In this document: positions 1 through 12,600 of the stretch, in pieces | Position numbering within the stretch: position 1 is the first letter of the stretch | Layout: each line of letters opens with the position of its first letter | Assembly (NCBI RefSeq): GCF_032854445.1 | Contig: NC_088300.1 | Span: forward strand, 2,914,001-2,978,000 | Length of the DNA: 64,000 nucleotides | Origin: Liolophura sinensis | Taxonomy: Eukaryota; Mollusca; Polyplacophora; Chitonida; Chitonidae | Direction: 5' to 3' | Notes under the pieces: model-generated | The model's input: the letters and a program-made list of their open reading frames with translations, nothing else | Told to the model about the DNA's origin: nothing | Database searches by the model: none | Position numbers and translations under genes: made by a program

Positions 1-293
1 GTGGGCCAAGCAGTATATCATGTTTGTGTCTTCATATTTGTCACAATGATTTACTGACCACTTGATTGATAAGTGTGGCCTCCTGTGGTGTACAGTAATC
101 ATGCTGAGATCAGAGAAGCTCAGCTTGGGAGTTGCATTACAGCACAAACTGCTTCTAAGCCAATTTGATCCTAAATTTAGCACAGAAACTCAGTTGTGCT
201 TTGCTGAAAGTTCTGAGAACTGATCAGGTAGCACTCAGGATCCTACCAAATTTGACTGGTATGCTTATATACATGCACTCACAAGCAGTAATG
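1..293. other. Intergenic, nothing recognised
   Basis: AT-rich sequence with no coding exon, repeat or RNA gene that I can support. It leads into a SINE. Confidence 0.5.
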
Positions 294-535
294 GGAGGCC
301 TCCGTCGCTGAGGAGTTTGAGTGCGAATGCAGCGCAATGGCCCAGGAGCTTCTCGCCAATGCAGTTGCTGTGAGATCAAGTCCAGCTCATGCTGGCCTCC
401 AATCTGGCTGTACATGGGAAGGTTTGGCAGCAACCTGCAGATCATGATGGTGGTGGGTTTCCCCCGGGCTCTGTCTGGTTTCTTCTCATCATAATGCTGG
501 CCGCCGTAGGATAAATGAAATATTCCTGAATAAGG
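294..535 (+). repeat. tRNA-derived SINE, near full length
   Basis: The tRNA-like head has the recurrent GCGCAATGGCCCAGGAG block and a B-box-like GTGAGATCAAGTCC. It is followed by the family's middle block (CAGCAACCTGC, GGGTTTCCCCCGGGCTCTG) and the conserved 3' block (CATAATGCTGGCCGCCGTA, then GAAATATTCCTGA). The usual AAATAAATAAAT tail is missing because a 59-bp minisatellite begins exactly where the tail should be. Family membership is judged by comparison with the other copies in this window. The resemblance to MetaSINE-type elements is from memory. Confidence 0.8.
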
Positions 536-830
536 TGGATATTCCGGATTACCCCAGGTTATTTGTGCTTATCCAGGCACACTTGCATGGGGGTGGGATA
601 TTCCGGATTACCCCAGGTTATTTGTGCTTATCCAGGCACACTTGCATGGGGGTGGGATATTCCGGATTACCCCGGGTTATTTGTGCTTATCCAGGCACAC
701 TTGCATGGGGGTGGGATATTCCGGATTACCCCAGGTTATTTGTGCTTATCCAGGCACACTTGCATGGGAGCGGGATATTACGGTGGATCCCAGGTTGTTT
801 GTTCTTATCCAGGTACACTTGTATAACAGT
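535..830. repeat. Minisatellite, 59-bp unit, about 5 copies
   Basis: ATTCCGGATTACCCC recurs at 541, 600, 659 and 718, a strict 59-bp period, with a degenerate fifth copy around 773-830. The first four copies are almost identical. Open frames through the array are translated repeat, not genes. Confidence 0.9.
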
Positions 831-1515
831 GGTCACGTTCCTGTGTGGAGGACACTTAAGGCTGGAGAAACTAGCTCATCTTACCACATACTCTACTTTC
901 TCAAAAGACAGATCATTTGAATCTATCAATTCTAAACTGTCGAAAAACACTTGGCTTTCTGATACAAGTTAAATATCACGTAATACATGTTAACCTAGGA
1001 GCGCTCCATATGAGCAAAATACCTTGGTAAATGAGTACAAATTTTCATCAACAGAGAGTACAACAAAGTAAGCTTACTAATATAACAGTGCAGGCAAGCT
1101 AGTGGGAACTGGATTTCACCACATATAACCATGGCACTATGATACACTATGGCACTACACCATGAGGAGGGAATATGACAAGGCTTTTTAACTCTTCAGG
1201 TAGTGAAAACCCATTTATGTTTGACATCAGCAAATAAAATATGAAGTATTCTTTACAAGATGTCACAAATCTTCAAATCAAACACTTGGTCTATTTTGCT
1301 GAATATCTCTCTTTCTTACCAGTTTTTGGCTCTACCTATAAGTCAGCTTAGCAAAATGTATAATGTAACACGAAAAGACAGAAAATTAAACATGTTCAAA
1401 ATGTGGTCATGAGGTTTATTAAAGCTGGTTATAAATCGTGACATAAATAATAAACACATTAAACCAAACACAGACTCATAGTATTTGAAAATCCCACAGA
1501 ATTACAACTCGCACT
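831..1515. other. Intergenic, nothing recognised
   Basis: No exon, RNA gene or repeat recognised on either strand. Confidence 0.4.
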
Positions 1516-1517
1516 GA

Positions 1518-2065
1518 AATGTTTTGCTGAGCTTGTATCCACATGTTCTGTACTATGGTTTACTGAGCTTGTATCCTGTACTATGGTTTGCTGAGCTTGT
1601 ATCCACATGTTCTGTACTATGTTTTGCTGAGCTTGTATCCACATGTTCTGTACTATGGTTTGCTGAGCTTGTATCCACATGTTCTGTACTATGGCTTACT
1701 GAGCTTGTATCCACATGTTCTGTACTATGATTTATTGAGCTTGTATCCACATGTTCTGAACTATGGTTTACTGAGCTTGTATCCACATTTTCTGTACTAT
1801 GGTTTACAGAGCTTGTATCCACATTTTCTGTACTATGGTTTACTCAGCTTGTATCTACATGTTCTGTACTATGGCTTACTGAGCTTGTATCCACATGTTC
1901 TGTACTATGGCTTACTGAGCTTGTATCCACATGTTCTGTACTATGGTTTACTGAGCTTGTATCCACATGTTCTGTACTATGGTTTACTGAGCTTGTATCC
2001 ACATTTTCTGTACTATGGTTTACTGAGCTTGTATCTACATGTTCTGCTTGTATCTACATGTTGTG
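1518..2065. repeat. Minisatellite, ~36-bp unit, about 15 copies
   Basis: The unit has a CTGAGCTTGTATCCACATG core followed by TTCTGTACTATGGTT. Point variants (CACATTTTC for CACATGTTC, TATCTACATG for TATCCACATG) repeat in neighbouring units, suggesting local gene conversion or unequal exchange. Open frames on both strands reflect a unit length divisible by three. Confidence 0.9.
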
Positions 2066-2600
2066 TACTAATGCTTACATAAATAACTTGTGCAATGTGT
2101 CAGTCTGTACATGTCGCATGCAAACGTATTTCGCACGCTTCCCTACATGAACTGACCACAAAACAACTGATACATTCCTAACTAATTAGACGTTAACATC
2201 AAAGAAAGTCTGAAAGTTTTTTACTGATCAGTTGTGTTTAAGACCATATTTTAACAAATGACATCAATTTTACTTTTGAGGGTTTGAAAGCCAACAATAA
2301 TTTTACATATCTAATGTGTAGGTATTTTAACTTTTTGCATGATCAGTCAGTATGAATATCCTCCACATTCAGAGATCTTACGAACAATGCACAGCTCTCT
2401 GGTGCAGTACTTCGGGCCTTCCTTCTCAGAGTGGCTTTGAAATGTTTCCTCAACATCTTTCAGTCTCATTCCCTAACCTGGTGTTAAACTCATTAAGTTC
2501 CTGTGACACAGCTTTAATGTATATGTCTGTGTTGCACGCTATTCACAATGATCCTCCCATGACAGAAGATTTCTGAAAACTGCTCACATTGTCCAAGATG
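2066..2600. other. Intergenic, no supported gene
   Basis: There is a short minus-strand open stretch at about 2472-2352 (…VEETFQSHSEKEG…), considered and not accepted as the last exon of BABAM2. Nothing else was recognised. Confidence 0.35.
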
Positions 2601-2604
2601 AAGG

Positions 2605-2855
2605 TCCTAGAAGGAAATGATACATCATTACTCATAAAGTGTAGTGTCTAGAAGGAAGTCAGACATCATTACGCATACAGTGTAGTGTGTAGAAGGAAGT
2701 CAGACATCATTACGCATAAAGTGTAGTGTCTAGAAGGAAGTCAGACATCATTACGCATAAAGTGTAGTGTCTAGAAGGAAGTCAGACATCACTACGCATA
2801 AAGTGTAGTGTCTAGAAGGAAGTCAGACATCATTACTCATAAAGTGTAATGTCTA
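2605..2855. repeat. Minisatellite, 41-bp unit, 6 copies
   Basis: GTCTAGAAGGAAGTCAGACA followed by TCATTACGCATAAAGTGTA recurs every 41 bp. The first and last copies are the most diverged, as usual for array edges. Confidence 0.9.
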
Positions 2856-3149
2856 CATCCTTTTAAGTGAAGCTTACCTGCAGCAACGACATCTAAGTTG
2901 ATCTGAAATTTTGCACTTTAGCCTGAACAACTGATGCATATTAGTAGTAAATTATATTCAGTATTACACGCATCAACACATTTAAAAATGTAACCACTAT
3001 ATGAAAACACTGTAAAACTCCCTCAGAATGTGACAAAGAATTGAAGGATTCTCAAATTCAAAACATTCACCTGTTAATTTTTTATCAACATGATATTTTA
3101 CTGACTTGTTCAACAATATTGATATTAGTACTATAACCTGACTTAACAC

Positions 3150-3265
3150 CTGATGATTTGAACCAATGATTTCTCTACCACTAGACTAAAGAGAAATGCT
3201 CTCTAGCCTAAAGTTTGATACAAAGTTCACCCTTGTTAAATTCACCCTGTTAAAGTCCTTGTGAC
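3150..3265. repeat. Dispersed repeat, copy A of a pair
   Basis: It shares ACCACTAGA(C/T)TAAAG, AGCCTAAAG and CACCCTGTTAA in the same order and spacing with 8305-8404. The flank has a tRNA B-box-like GATTTGAACCAATGA, so this may be a second, older SINE-like family. Confidence 0.45.
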
Positions 3266-3469
3266 TGCAATGGAAAGGAAAGTTGACAATACAAAGTATT
3301 AAAGCCTGCTATATAAGCTAACCCAGCAACCCTGCTCGCAGCACCAAGTAGCACCTGGGGAAAAGCTTCTATCACGAGACCAAAGGGATATGCCCTATAG
3401 TTCAGAGGTAGATAACACCTATGTTTCACCCAGTTACATTCTAATCCAGTGAACTGCCTTGGCTCTCAC

Positions 3470-6400
3470 CTTGCTCTATCAGCCATCTCATTACCACTCC
3501 AGCGGGGACTGTACGGATACTCTGAGAACACCTGCATGTAAGGTTTACTATTGTTCTCATGGTAAATAGACTGGAACGTCAACACAGGCTGGTCTTTAGG
3601 GAAGAACAGGGACAACTCAACTGAAATTGTATGATGTCATGTTACATGTATGAACAGTATGCACCATCTTTGTTTTTAAGAAAAATTCAGAAAGTTGGTG
3701 ATTATTGACTTTAACATCTTTTCAACATGACCATAAAAAAAATGACAAACCAATGTTTAGATTAGACATTACAAAAACATTTTGAGGAAAAACAGTTTCA
3801 TCAATTTTTTAGTAGACTGGATCATTGCTACAGCATTAAACATGACAACCAGCAATTTGGGTTATAAAATATGCAAAGGCTTTGAGGTTTTCTTGTTTTG
3901 TCATACTCACTTCTCACAATGAAGAAAAAATCATTCCATTCTAGCAGAAAGGATATTTTAGAAAACCCCTCACTGTCATATTCTAGCAGTGACCTAAGGA
4001 AAAAAAAAAGAACACAATTTGAAATTAAAAGAATACAAATCACAGTTTTATCCATGAGTCTTAGCCTGATACTAGTATTATTGACCAATATCTACCCAAC
4101 ACTTGAGCCAAACATAAAAAACAAACATCTTTTTTGGATAAAAACACATGCATTAGGTATGACGCAGTGTATTCTTAGAACTTGAAATGACAGTTCATTT
4201 TTCTGATATATTCACCTTCCAAAATGGCTCAGAAAAGCTGCAATATATTCTTTTCTTTTTTCATAACCTTGAACAATTTGATCCACCTGTAACAAAAAAA
4301 CAACACTAGTCAAAGGCAACCCTGATTCCCACTCATTCAGAGGTCATCTATGCGAAATGACCAACTTGTTTAATGATGCCCTGGAAATGTACATAATTAC
4401 ACAGCTAATTCTGCATGGAATATTATAACCTCATTTGAAGATACAGCTTTCTGTTTTCATGCTACAAAATCAACAGCAAATTTTATTTATTAATTCATTT
4501 ACATATTTGACCGGTGCTTCACACCGCACTCACAACTTCTATGTCATCATTTAGGTTTATGGGTGGAGTAAACCACTGACCTTCAACACTTGTCTGACAA
4601 ACCTTCTGACATAAAGCTGTAACTGAAGCAACGAGAGCTGGATTTAAACTTGTTACCCCACTGGCCACTGACTTGTAGCCAGCAAACCAGTAGTGAATTT
4701 TATGCCTATCGTCATTGGAAGATCTGACAACTGACCTTATTAGTGAGCAGTTCACAGACACTTGGTATGTAGTCAATAAGACAACCCCCATTGGAGAATG
4801 GAGGGATTCTCAGGTTAGGGGAACCCCCTAATGCTCTGCAAGTACACAAAGTTAAAGATCATAACTTCACCTGTCAGATAAGGAAATATTGGACAGGCTG
4901 AAAACATAGGAAAATAACATCATTTTTATACCTTATATTAACACTTAAATAATACTAAAAATAGCAGCACATTCTTTATGGCCCTGTTACTTTACTTGCT
5001 ATCTTGTAAAATCACAAGAAATGAAACAACAATGTAGCTTTAGTTTACAGCATCCTGCATATCTTGGTTCTGAAATGGCTCTTTAAAGCAAGGCCTTGCA
5101 TACTAGACAAGCCAATGCAATGATTATAATGGACACAGCAATACTGACTGTTCAACCCTGGGGGAGAGGAAGAGTTGTGGGGTTATTTTACTGCCTTCTG
5201 GGTTTGAGAAGCACACAGCTAATACAGCAGAGTCTTCACCAGGGTTATCCTGCAGAAACAAAGAAGACAGAGCACTAAAATGTTTGCCACTGTTTTTGAA
5301 GGTTGTTTCCTGCATGTTAACAAATGCAATCATCAAGCCATTTCAATATACAGATTACTTTTTCAAAAAGCCAGTATTTAACTGATCTCTGAATAAACAT
5401 TCAGTTTCAAGGTCACCAAAATGTGTTATGATCAAATTATAGAAGATCTACATTGTTAACCAAATGATCACATCAATGTGAATGATGATGTAGCCTACAT
5501 TTTTACATCTTTTCTAATCTTACCTTGGTCAAGTATGCTGGTATTTTCGAAAAATCCACAGATAACTTAATCAAAAAATTCACTGGTCCAGTTTTACTCT
5601 GAATAGAAAAATGAAAAAAGGCTTACATATTAATATCTCAATTTGCCAGATACTTCATGTCATAATGGACAACCAAGTTAACACAAAAAGAAGAAAGAAG
5701 AAATGAAAAAGTGTGAATATGTATTTATATGTATATGTATTTCTTCAAATCTCCTACCCCACAACTTCTTCTTGTAACATTCTGATGTGCATGAAAATAC
5801 AAAAACAAAAGAAAAATTTTTTTTGCAGAGAATGGTTAAAGTGGAATCCTGGGTTAACATGGAATTGTTTGGTTCTAGTGGCTCCCTGGCAGCAGAAAAA
5901 CACACACATGCTGAATCTGTATTATAGAGATCAATCTGCGTCATATGTCGGCACATGTTACTTCTGGTTAAACTCACTGCAGACTTTGCCACGTGGACTT
6001 CGATACTGTCTGACTTGAACTGGTTCTGCTCAACAAGGGAAGTGTACTCAAACTGAAGACGAGAGTTTTCTTCAAGGAGCTTTAGCTGATGTTTCCGATA
6101 ATGATCTAAGATGTCCTGAAGAACTATGAGCAAAGCACGAGGGTTCTGAGAATCCCACTTCACCAAACCCTGCAAAGCACAAACCCAAATTTCACTCATA
6201 AACAACCATTGAAAACATTCAACATTTGTAACAAGACAAAATTTATTTATTTATTTATTTGATTGGTGTTTTACGCCGTACTCAAGAATATTTCACTTAT
6301 ACGACGGCAGCCAGCATTATGGTGGGAGGAAACCGGGCACAGTCCGGGGGAAACCCACAACCATCCGCAGGTTGCTGAGGGCTTCCCACTTACAACCAGA

Positions 6401-9315
6401 GAGGAAGCCAGCATGAGCTGGACTTGAACTCACAGCAACCACATTGGTGAGAGACTCCTGGGTCATCACGCTGTGCTAGCATCCCGTAACAAGACAAAAG
6501 AAACATACATGTATTTACAGATTATTGCCTTAGCCTTTCATGCTACATTTCCAGCAGCATATGGACTGCATTTCTTGATTACTCCTGCAGATTTTCTCGA
6601 AATAACGAGAATTATATAAAATTTAAAATACAGTGTTTACTATGACATCATGAATAAGGCATGAGTTATTGCAACATGAGTAAAGCATATCAGCCAACTG
6701 ACATTGGTGGGACATCAAATCTAGTGACAAACTGTTGCACAATTAAAAACATTCTTACCTGAACATCCTCTATGTAGGGACAGAATGTCTTATCTTCTGG
6801 ACCAAATATGAAATCTGGAGCTTCATCAGGGCTGTTACTGTCAAACAGTACTTCCCCTACAAATATGAGACAAGCATTAAAAGTGCTGTCACTTTACTGG
6901 TAATATGGTTGTATGGTTTTAGCCTTTAGCCTTCAGCATTGAAAAAGTAAAATTATTATACATGTAATTCTAAAGTAAACATAAAGTCAGTCACTAAAGC
7001 TGAATTAACTAAGAAAGCAGTTTTCCAGAAATGTTCTAAAAATATTTTTAAAATTCTCCAACACTTATCAGCAAAATAATTAACAAACAATCGTCAGTAC
7101 CTAGCCATTCATTTGGTGACATCATCTTGCCATGTTATAGCTATCTAGAGTGACGTTACAAAACCTAGGAGCTCTCCCATACCGCTGGTATTAAACAATG
7201 TGACAATGAGAAAATACAAAGAAAAACACCTGATACCCAACCAAGGAGTATCAGCTCTGATTCGTGTTCAAAGGGCCGATGTTTCTTTTAGTTTGGCATT
7301 CGGTCAGCACAATGTTTGCGGACACAAGCGTCATGTTTTAGCAGCCCTGCTCATCCCCATCCTGTATGCGTGTAGACATTTGGCCTAGCTGATTGTACCG
7401 AATTTAGGGAGTCTACCGAACACAGCAGGACCTTCTGATTAATAACAGACTCTTTCATTCAGATTTTAAGAAGATATTTTCGTAATAAATCTGAATTTGC
7501 GAAGGAAAAATAATGCAAAGTCACAATACTTTTCTTCAAGCTGTGACTCTCTCGAGGTGGTTTTCTTGCCAGCTCACCATGACAAGTTACTGTAGTAACT
7601 TGTAACTTGTACATATTGTCACACTAGCAGCCATTCTCAGTTCCCTGCTCATAAATGTGTGGTTCAAAATGCATCAGTTTAGCACTTAAACTAACTACAA
7701 AATCCAGTTTATTGCATCGATATCTGTCTATCCAGTGTAAGAAACCACACTGACAATAGGGAGCTAATGGGCTTTTTGATGTGACAGCCATTTATCATGT
7801 GACGTTTTCAGTGGTACTGACTGGAAAAGTTTAAAAGAGCTTCTACAACATGGCTACTTGGAGTGATTTGTCCGTCAGTGCAATATCCCCACTGCTGAAC
7901 TTCATCTTCTCAGCTTTCAAAACTTTATAGAATTTTTTACATATTTTTCTTAGATAACTGTGTCCTATATCAATTTTTCTATTAATATACAGTGGCAGAC
8001 TTTATGTTCACTTTAAAAAACATCACTGTAATAGTTTAATAAACAACCATAAGAAGCCAATTCCAAAAAGCCAGTTTTGACTTCAACATCTAAAATTTCA
8101 TTCTAATGGGTTTTTTTGTCTTTTTTTTTTTGTTTTTTGTCTTATCTGTGGTGTTGGAAATTTGCTGAACATATCAGACTCTGTCTGTTTTAAGCCCTGG
8201 TTTAAGCAGTAAGTGAAGATTAAGAGTGTTTTTGTGGATACTAGATCCTGATGTGAGAAGTCTAAGCAGCTGTGTTTGATCCAGCCATCTCTGGATTTCA
8301 GTTTATGCCTCAACCACTAGATTAAAGATGAATTTTCTTGAGCCTAAAGGTAGACATAATATATCTCACCCTGTTAATTCCAACCTAAGACTTTCTCATG
8401 ACTATTTCTTAAGAACAGCAGCTTGAACACGCACAGATTTCACAAAAGCACAATGTAAGCTACCCCCGTAAGGACAATGCTTGCAGTGCAAAGTGTGCCT
8501 AGCTTGCCAGCTAGGGATTTGAATCGGTGATCTCTGCCTCATTATTAATAATTCATAAAATATCTTTGCTTAATCTCTTATCTGGCTATTCAGAGTAATG
8601 TAGAAAAGATAGAGACCACGGTGTTGCTTGCAGGGATTTCTTTGAATCCATCTGCCTGCACTTTCCACTTACAGATAATTGGCTGGCCAGCATATGGTAT
8701 AACCAGTTTAAACCTGTCACATTTTGGCTGTTGTACAACTGAGGAACAACTGAAAATAAAAATTAAAAAGGTTTGTAATCAGTCCTTGACTACGTAAGCT
8801 TCTTGTTAATTAAAATTGTGATACCAGTAAGCAAAATTAAGTTTTTAATACTTTTTAAATCCAAATAGCATAAATAGGAACACTAAGCCCAACTACATGA
8901 ACTACCTCTCTCTAGTGCATACACGTAGTGAAAATATCGCACCTACACTCGTCAACCAGTTACAGTTGTGCGTTTGAATTTACAAGCAAAAAGATCTGTT
9001 CGCGGGACATATCAAGTGACACCAAACTAAGATAAATCCTAGTAATACTTGTAACTTATGAACTCAGTAAATTTGGAGTTGTACCTGTATAGAGTAAATG
9101 GGCCCGGTAGAAACCAACGACCATCCGCAGGTTGCCGACAAACTTATTTAAATGAGTTTGATCCAGGAATGATAAAATCTCACATAAACTCACCTTGATG
9201 TTACGTCACTAATTCGTAAATTACCGGCGCATATACCAACCCTACCATCCCTTATAACTGTTTCTACGAAGTTTATGATATTAGGTGAGAACTGCGTCCA
9301 AATGCCTGATTCCAT
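3470..9315 (-). CDS. BABAM2: BRCA1-A/BRISC complex subunit BRE (BABAM2), ten coding exons, C-terminal exon not placed
   Basis: A non-catalytic scaffold subunit that, with BRCC36, Abraxas and MERIT40, forms K63-specific deubiquitinase complexes in DNA repair (nucleus) and BRISC (cytosol). Exons on the minus strand: 9315-9194, 8749-8673, 6856-6759, 6169-5978, 5598-5524, 5249-5149, 4835-4736, 4286-4216, 3993-3911, 3620-3470. Phases join without a stop (356 codons so far; human is 383). Family landmarks in order: [91 protein letters not shown]-type [54 protein letters not shown]. These align along the human protein from memory. The start ATG at 9315 gives an N-terminus like human BRE ([18 protein letters not shown]). 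The last ~25 residues, in phase 2 after 3470, were not located. Confidence 0.93.
4482..4715 (-). repeat. Diverged SINE in BABAM2 intron 7
   Basis: Read on the minus strand, the tail (AATAAATAAAAT type) and TGAGTGCGGTGTGAAGCACC resemble the conserved 3' block GAGTACGGCGTAAAACACC. A B-box-like AAGTTTAAATCC lies upstream on that strand. The middle differs from the other copies, so it is either an old copy or a related subfamily. Confidence 0.5.
6242..6485 (-). repeat. Full-length SINE with perfect 14-bp target duplication, in BABAM2 intron 3
   Basis: The poly(TTTA) tail, ACGCCGTACTCAAGAATATT, the GGTTGCTGA middle block and the tRNA-like head are all present on the minus strand. GTAACAAGACAAAA occurs on both sides (6228-6241 and 6486-6499). 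That is a clear LINE-type target-site duplication and fixes the element's ends. Confidence 0.92.
8305..8404. repeat. Dispersed repeat, copy B of a pair
   Basis: Diverged copy of 3150-3265, with shared blocks ACCACTAGATTAAAG, GAGCCTAAAG and CACCCTGTTAA. It lies in BABAM2 intron 2. Confidence 0.45.
9110..9152 (-). repeat. SINE fragment in BABAM2 intron 1
   Basis: Only GAAACCAACGACCATCCGCA and GGTTGCCGACA remain, matching the middle block of the window's SINE family in reverse orientation. Confidence 0.55.
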
Positions 9316-9671
9316 TTTTTCAGTTGTTTTCCTCTGACAAGCAGAAGGCTCCCTGACAAGGCTGTATCAGAAATAACAGCATAGATACTAAAACGAAAAA
9401 GGACATTTGAAAAAAAAATAAAGAGTGTTAAAATGATAAAAACAGTGAGGTGTGTTTATCACAAAGGCAACAGAGTGATAAAAATATGAAAGTTATATAC
9501 TGTTCTATACTGTATATTATGAAAAACGTCACAATTTGACATCTATAGTCATTTTCCCTTCTACTCCATATTTTGAATTTAAACCAGACAGTCGCGGCAC
9601 TTCCATGTAGCACCCTGAAAGTTTCAGTTTTGGAAACATTCTGTTGTTCTTAAATATCGGTTCTGAAAATC
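9316..9671. promoter_or_regulatory. Bidirectional promoter interval, BABAM2 / DNAJC17
   Basis: The two start codons face away from each other with 356 bp between them, so both core promoters and both 5' UTRs must lie here unless there are unseen non-coding exons. I see no TATA box in a convincing position for either gene. This suits a broad housekeeping-type divergent promoter, but no transcript evidence is available. Confidence 0.6.
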
Positions 9672-12600
9672 ATGTCAAAGTCAGATATTACAAAACAAGA
9701 CCTGTATGGTATCTTGGAAGTTGCAGAAGATGCAACTGGTAAAGAGGTATAGTTACAGACTTAATAGTTGTTATGAAATTGTTGTTGTTGTAGCTACCTT
9801 GGGCCGTACGGTACACAAGCCGACAAGGTAGTCCAGCTATCCGGACTCTATATCTAGAGCCCTGCAAAGGTTCCTACCTTGTCCATGAGGAAAATTTACC
9901 CACTGTTGCACCTCCATTCCGTCCTAATGTTTAGTATGCAAGGAATCAACAAGTCGTCCGTGTTTCAAAAATGGTTAACTTTCCAAAAGCTGCATCAAGG
10001 AACTATCTTCTAACTTACTTAGGTCTATGATAAACCAAACCGATCAACAACCGCTACATTTCATACTCTAATCTCTCGGCAAGGGATATGCTGCCTGCGG
10101 GCTTTTATAGTGTATGTTTACAAGTTTATTGTGTTGGGAGAGGTTTGCTAATGCAGGTTTTGACATCTTTATAACATACACGACTGGGGAATTCAATGCA
10201 TACCAAACATAAAGACGAATTCCAGTTCTAAACATAAGTAAAATTACCTCATTGAAGAGTTAAGAAACTCTGTGAGTCCTATTCACTAGGCAAGGCACCA
10301 CGGTATAAGTTGAGTCCATGTAAATGGAATCTGCATGGGTCTGTGTGGGTCTGTGTTAAATATGTCTCTTTTTCTTATTTTTTATAGATAGTGAAAGCAT
10401 ACAGAAAGAAAGCCTTAAAATGTCATCCTGACAAAAATCCAGATAATCCTCGGGCAGGTATGAATTTCTTTCCTGATAAATACATCACCTTGCTAAGGTA
10501 CTGTGCAAGATGTGCCAGAAAACAAGCTGTTATGAAAGTTCCATAAATTATGTTCTCTTGAAACAGAGGCGGAAATTGAGGTGGTGGGGTTCCAGGGTGT
10601 AGTGGGGTTGATGATGGAGGTAATTAATATGAGTAGTAAGAAATGTTGAGGACACGGACAAAGGGTAATAGGGCCACACCGAAATACCTCCTTTTCAGCT
10701 AGTCTCTCATTAAATAGGTGCGTTTTTAAGAGTAGGCTGTAGTTAGGTGGGTACTCAGAAAAAGGCTAGGGGCAAGTTTTGGAGTTATTGTAGCATAACC
10801 TAGTTGAATACCCAGCTTTTAGGCATATTTTAATTTTGTAAACTTATTTGGAAAGCCCAGGATAAAAGTTATGTATTTCTTTGAATCAATTTGGAGGTAA
10901 CTTTAAAATCCTGGCCCTAGCTAAATACAGTAGGCATCTTTGGCGAACTCATAAGCTGAAAACATTGACTTCATTTACGATCTTTGGACATTCCTGTAAC
11001 TCTCAAAGGCTGATATTATGTTTTATTACATTTCCTCATCTAGAAAATGTTCGTCACTGTTGTGACATAACCTACATACCGCATGCTGGCACCAGGCCAG
11101 GTCCCACTTCTCGTAGTTTCACGCCTCAAAAAATAATCTCACATTACGTCATAGTCGCTGTCGTGTAACAAGGGCGTTAATTCTGAACAGGCCTATTATT
11201 GTGCCATGGCTGAGGGGCTTGAGCATCTGTCCTACAAGCTGGATGTCCAGGTTCAAACCCATGTTTGGTCATGCAGGCTAAGATTTTATAATTGGCAATC
11301 TTGGCTCTTCCTTACCTGACATAATGGATACTTTGCGTGAACACTGGTCATCTTTGAGTAAATGCATAATGTGACTTCCAGTTTGTGAATAATTGATTAC
11401 ATTTTCCTGGAAATTAAATGAGAGCGTGGATGTAGGAATTGTGTTGTGTGTTAAATTTCTAACCACAGTCTGTCGCAAAATGTATGAAATGAATGGTGAA
11501 AACTTATCACCCTACACTCTACAAAGTCTCTGTCATTGTGATTACAAGTAAAATATATTGCTATCTTTGTTTCAGCTGACCTGTTTCATAAGTTATCTCA
11601 GGCATTGGAAGTATTGACAGATGCAGCAGCAAGGGTAAGATATCTGAGATTTTTAAGTTAAGTGATTAGATGTTTGAGTTGATTAGATATGAAATAACAC
11701 TTCTTATATCCTTTATTGCCATCCTGGTTTTGTCACCACGAACATCTGATAATGTTCTAAACTTGAACTGTACAACAAGCCCAATGTTACATGATATAAT
11801 ATTGAAATTGTTATTCATTATTGTTGATCTACTCAGATATCAAACATTCCAGTATGCGCCACCATCTGCAAATTAAATGTTCATAACTTATAACTTTTTG
11901 TGACACTTGTTTTCATGCAGTAAATATTCTTAAGTCGATAATACAATAATGTTTGAAACTCAAGAGTAATAAATTATTGAATATGTAGGTTTGGCCGAGA
12001 CTTATCATTTGGACATTGGCTGTGGCGTGTAAAGGAGCAAGCAAGAAGAGGTTGTTGACAGCACCATAAAGTTCATGGGAATTGGCAGTATTTGGAGATC
12101 TGTCTAATTATATAACTAAATGGAGAGATCATAACTAGCAAAATAAACCAAATCCTCCATTTTCAGCTGTTTGCTATGTTGCTTTGTTTGAATTCACAAC
12201 CGTTTAATTTGGATTTTCCTTATGCAGGCCGCTTATGATAAAATTCTCAAAGCAAAGAAGGCAGCCGCCTTAAGACATAAGGAATTAGACGCTAAAAGGA
12301 AGAAGTTTAAGGAAGGTAGGTATTGCCCTGTGTTCTGAGTTCCTACCTATGATTTGTTTGACCTGTCATTATCTGTCAATGTTGGCTTTCTTTCTTGTAC
12401 TGGTACATTTATCTCTTGTTTTCACCTGATACCACTCATTCATTTTCTGGGGCCTCTGTGGCTCAGTTGGTTAGCGCGCTAGTGCAGCGTAATGACCCAG
12501 GAGCCTCTCACCAATGCGGTCGCTGTGAGTTCAAGTCCAGATAATGTTGACTTACTCTCCGACCGTATGTGGGAAGGTCTGTCAGCAACCTGTGGATGAT

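Noticed and set aside
535-2082. Open frames of 70-165 codons on both strands
   Set aside because: They run through the 59-bp and 36-bp tandem arrays; their repeated peptides mirror the DNA units.
2352-2460. Minus-strand stretch as the BABAM2 terminal exon
   Set aside because: The phase would fit after AG, but the acceptor has a poor pyrimidine tract and the peptide does not resemble the family's C-terminus.
2880-2904. 25-bp micro-exon with TTTCAG acceptor and CAG/GTAAGC donor
   Set aside because: In the phase left by the preceding BABAM2 exon it meets a stop after three codons; no partner exon found.
12450-12540. tRNA gene
   Set aside because: It is the head of a SINE with target duplications; the cloverleaf is not intact. 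The same applies to the other SINE heads.
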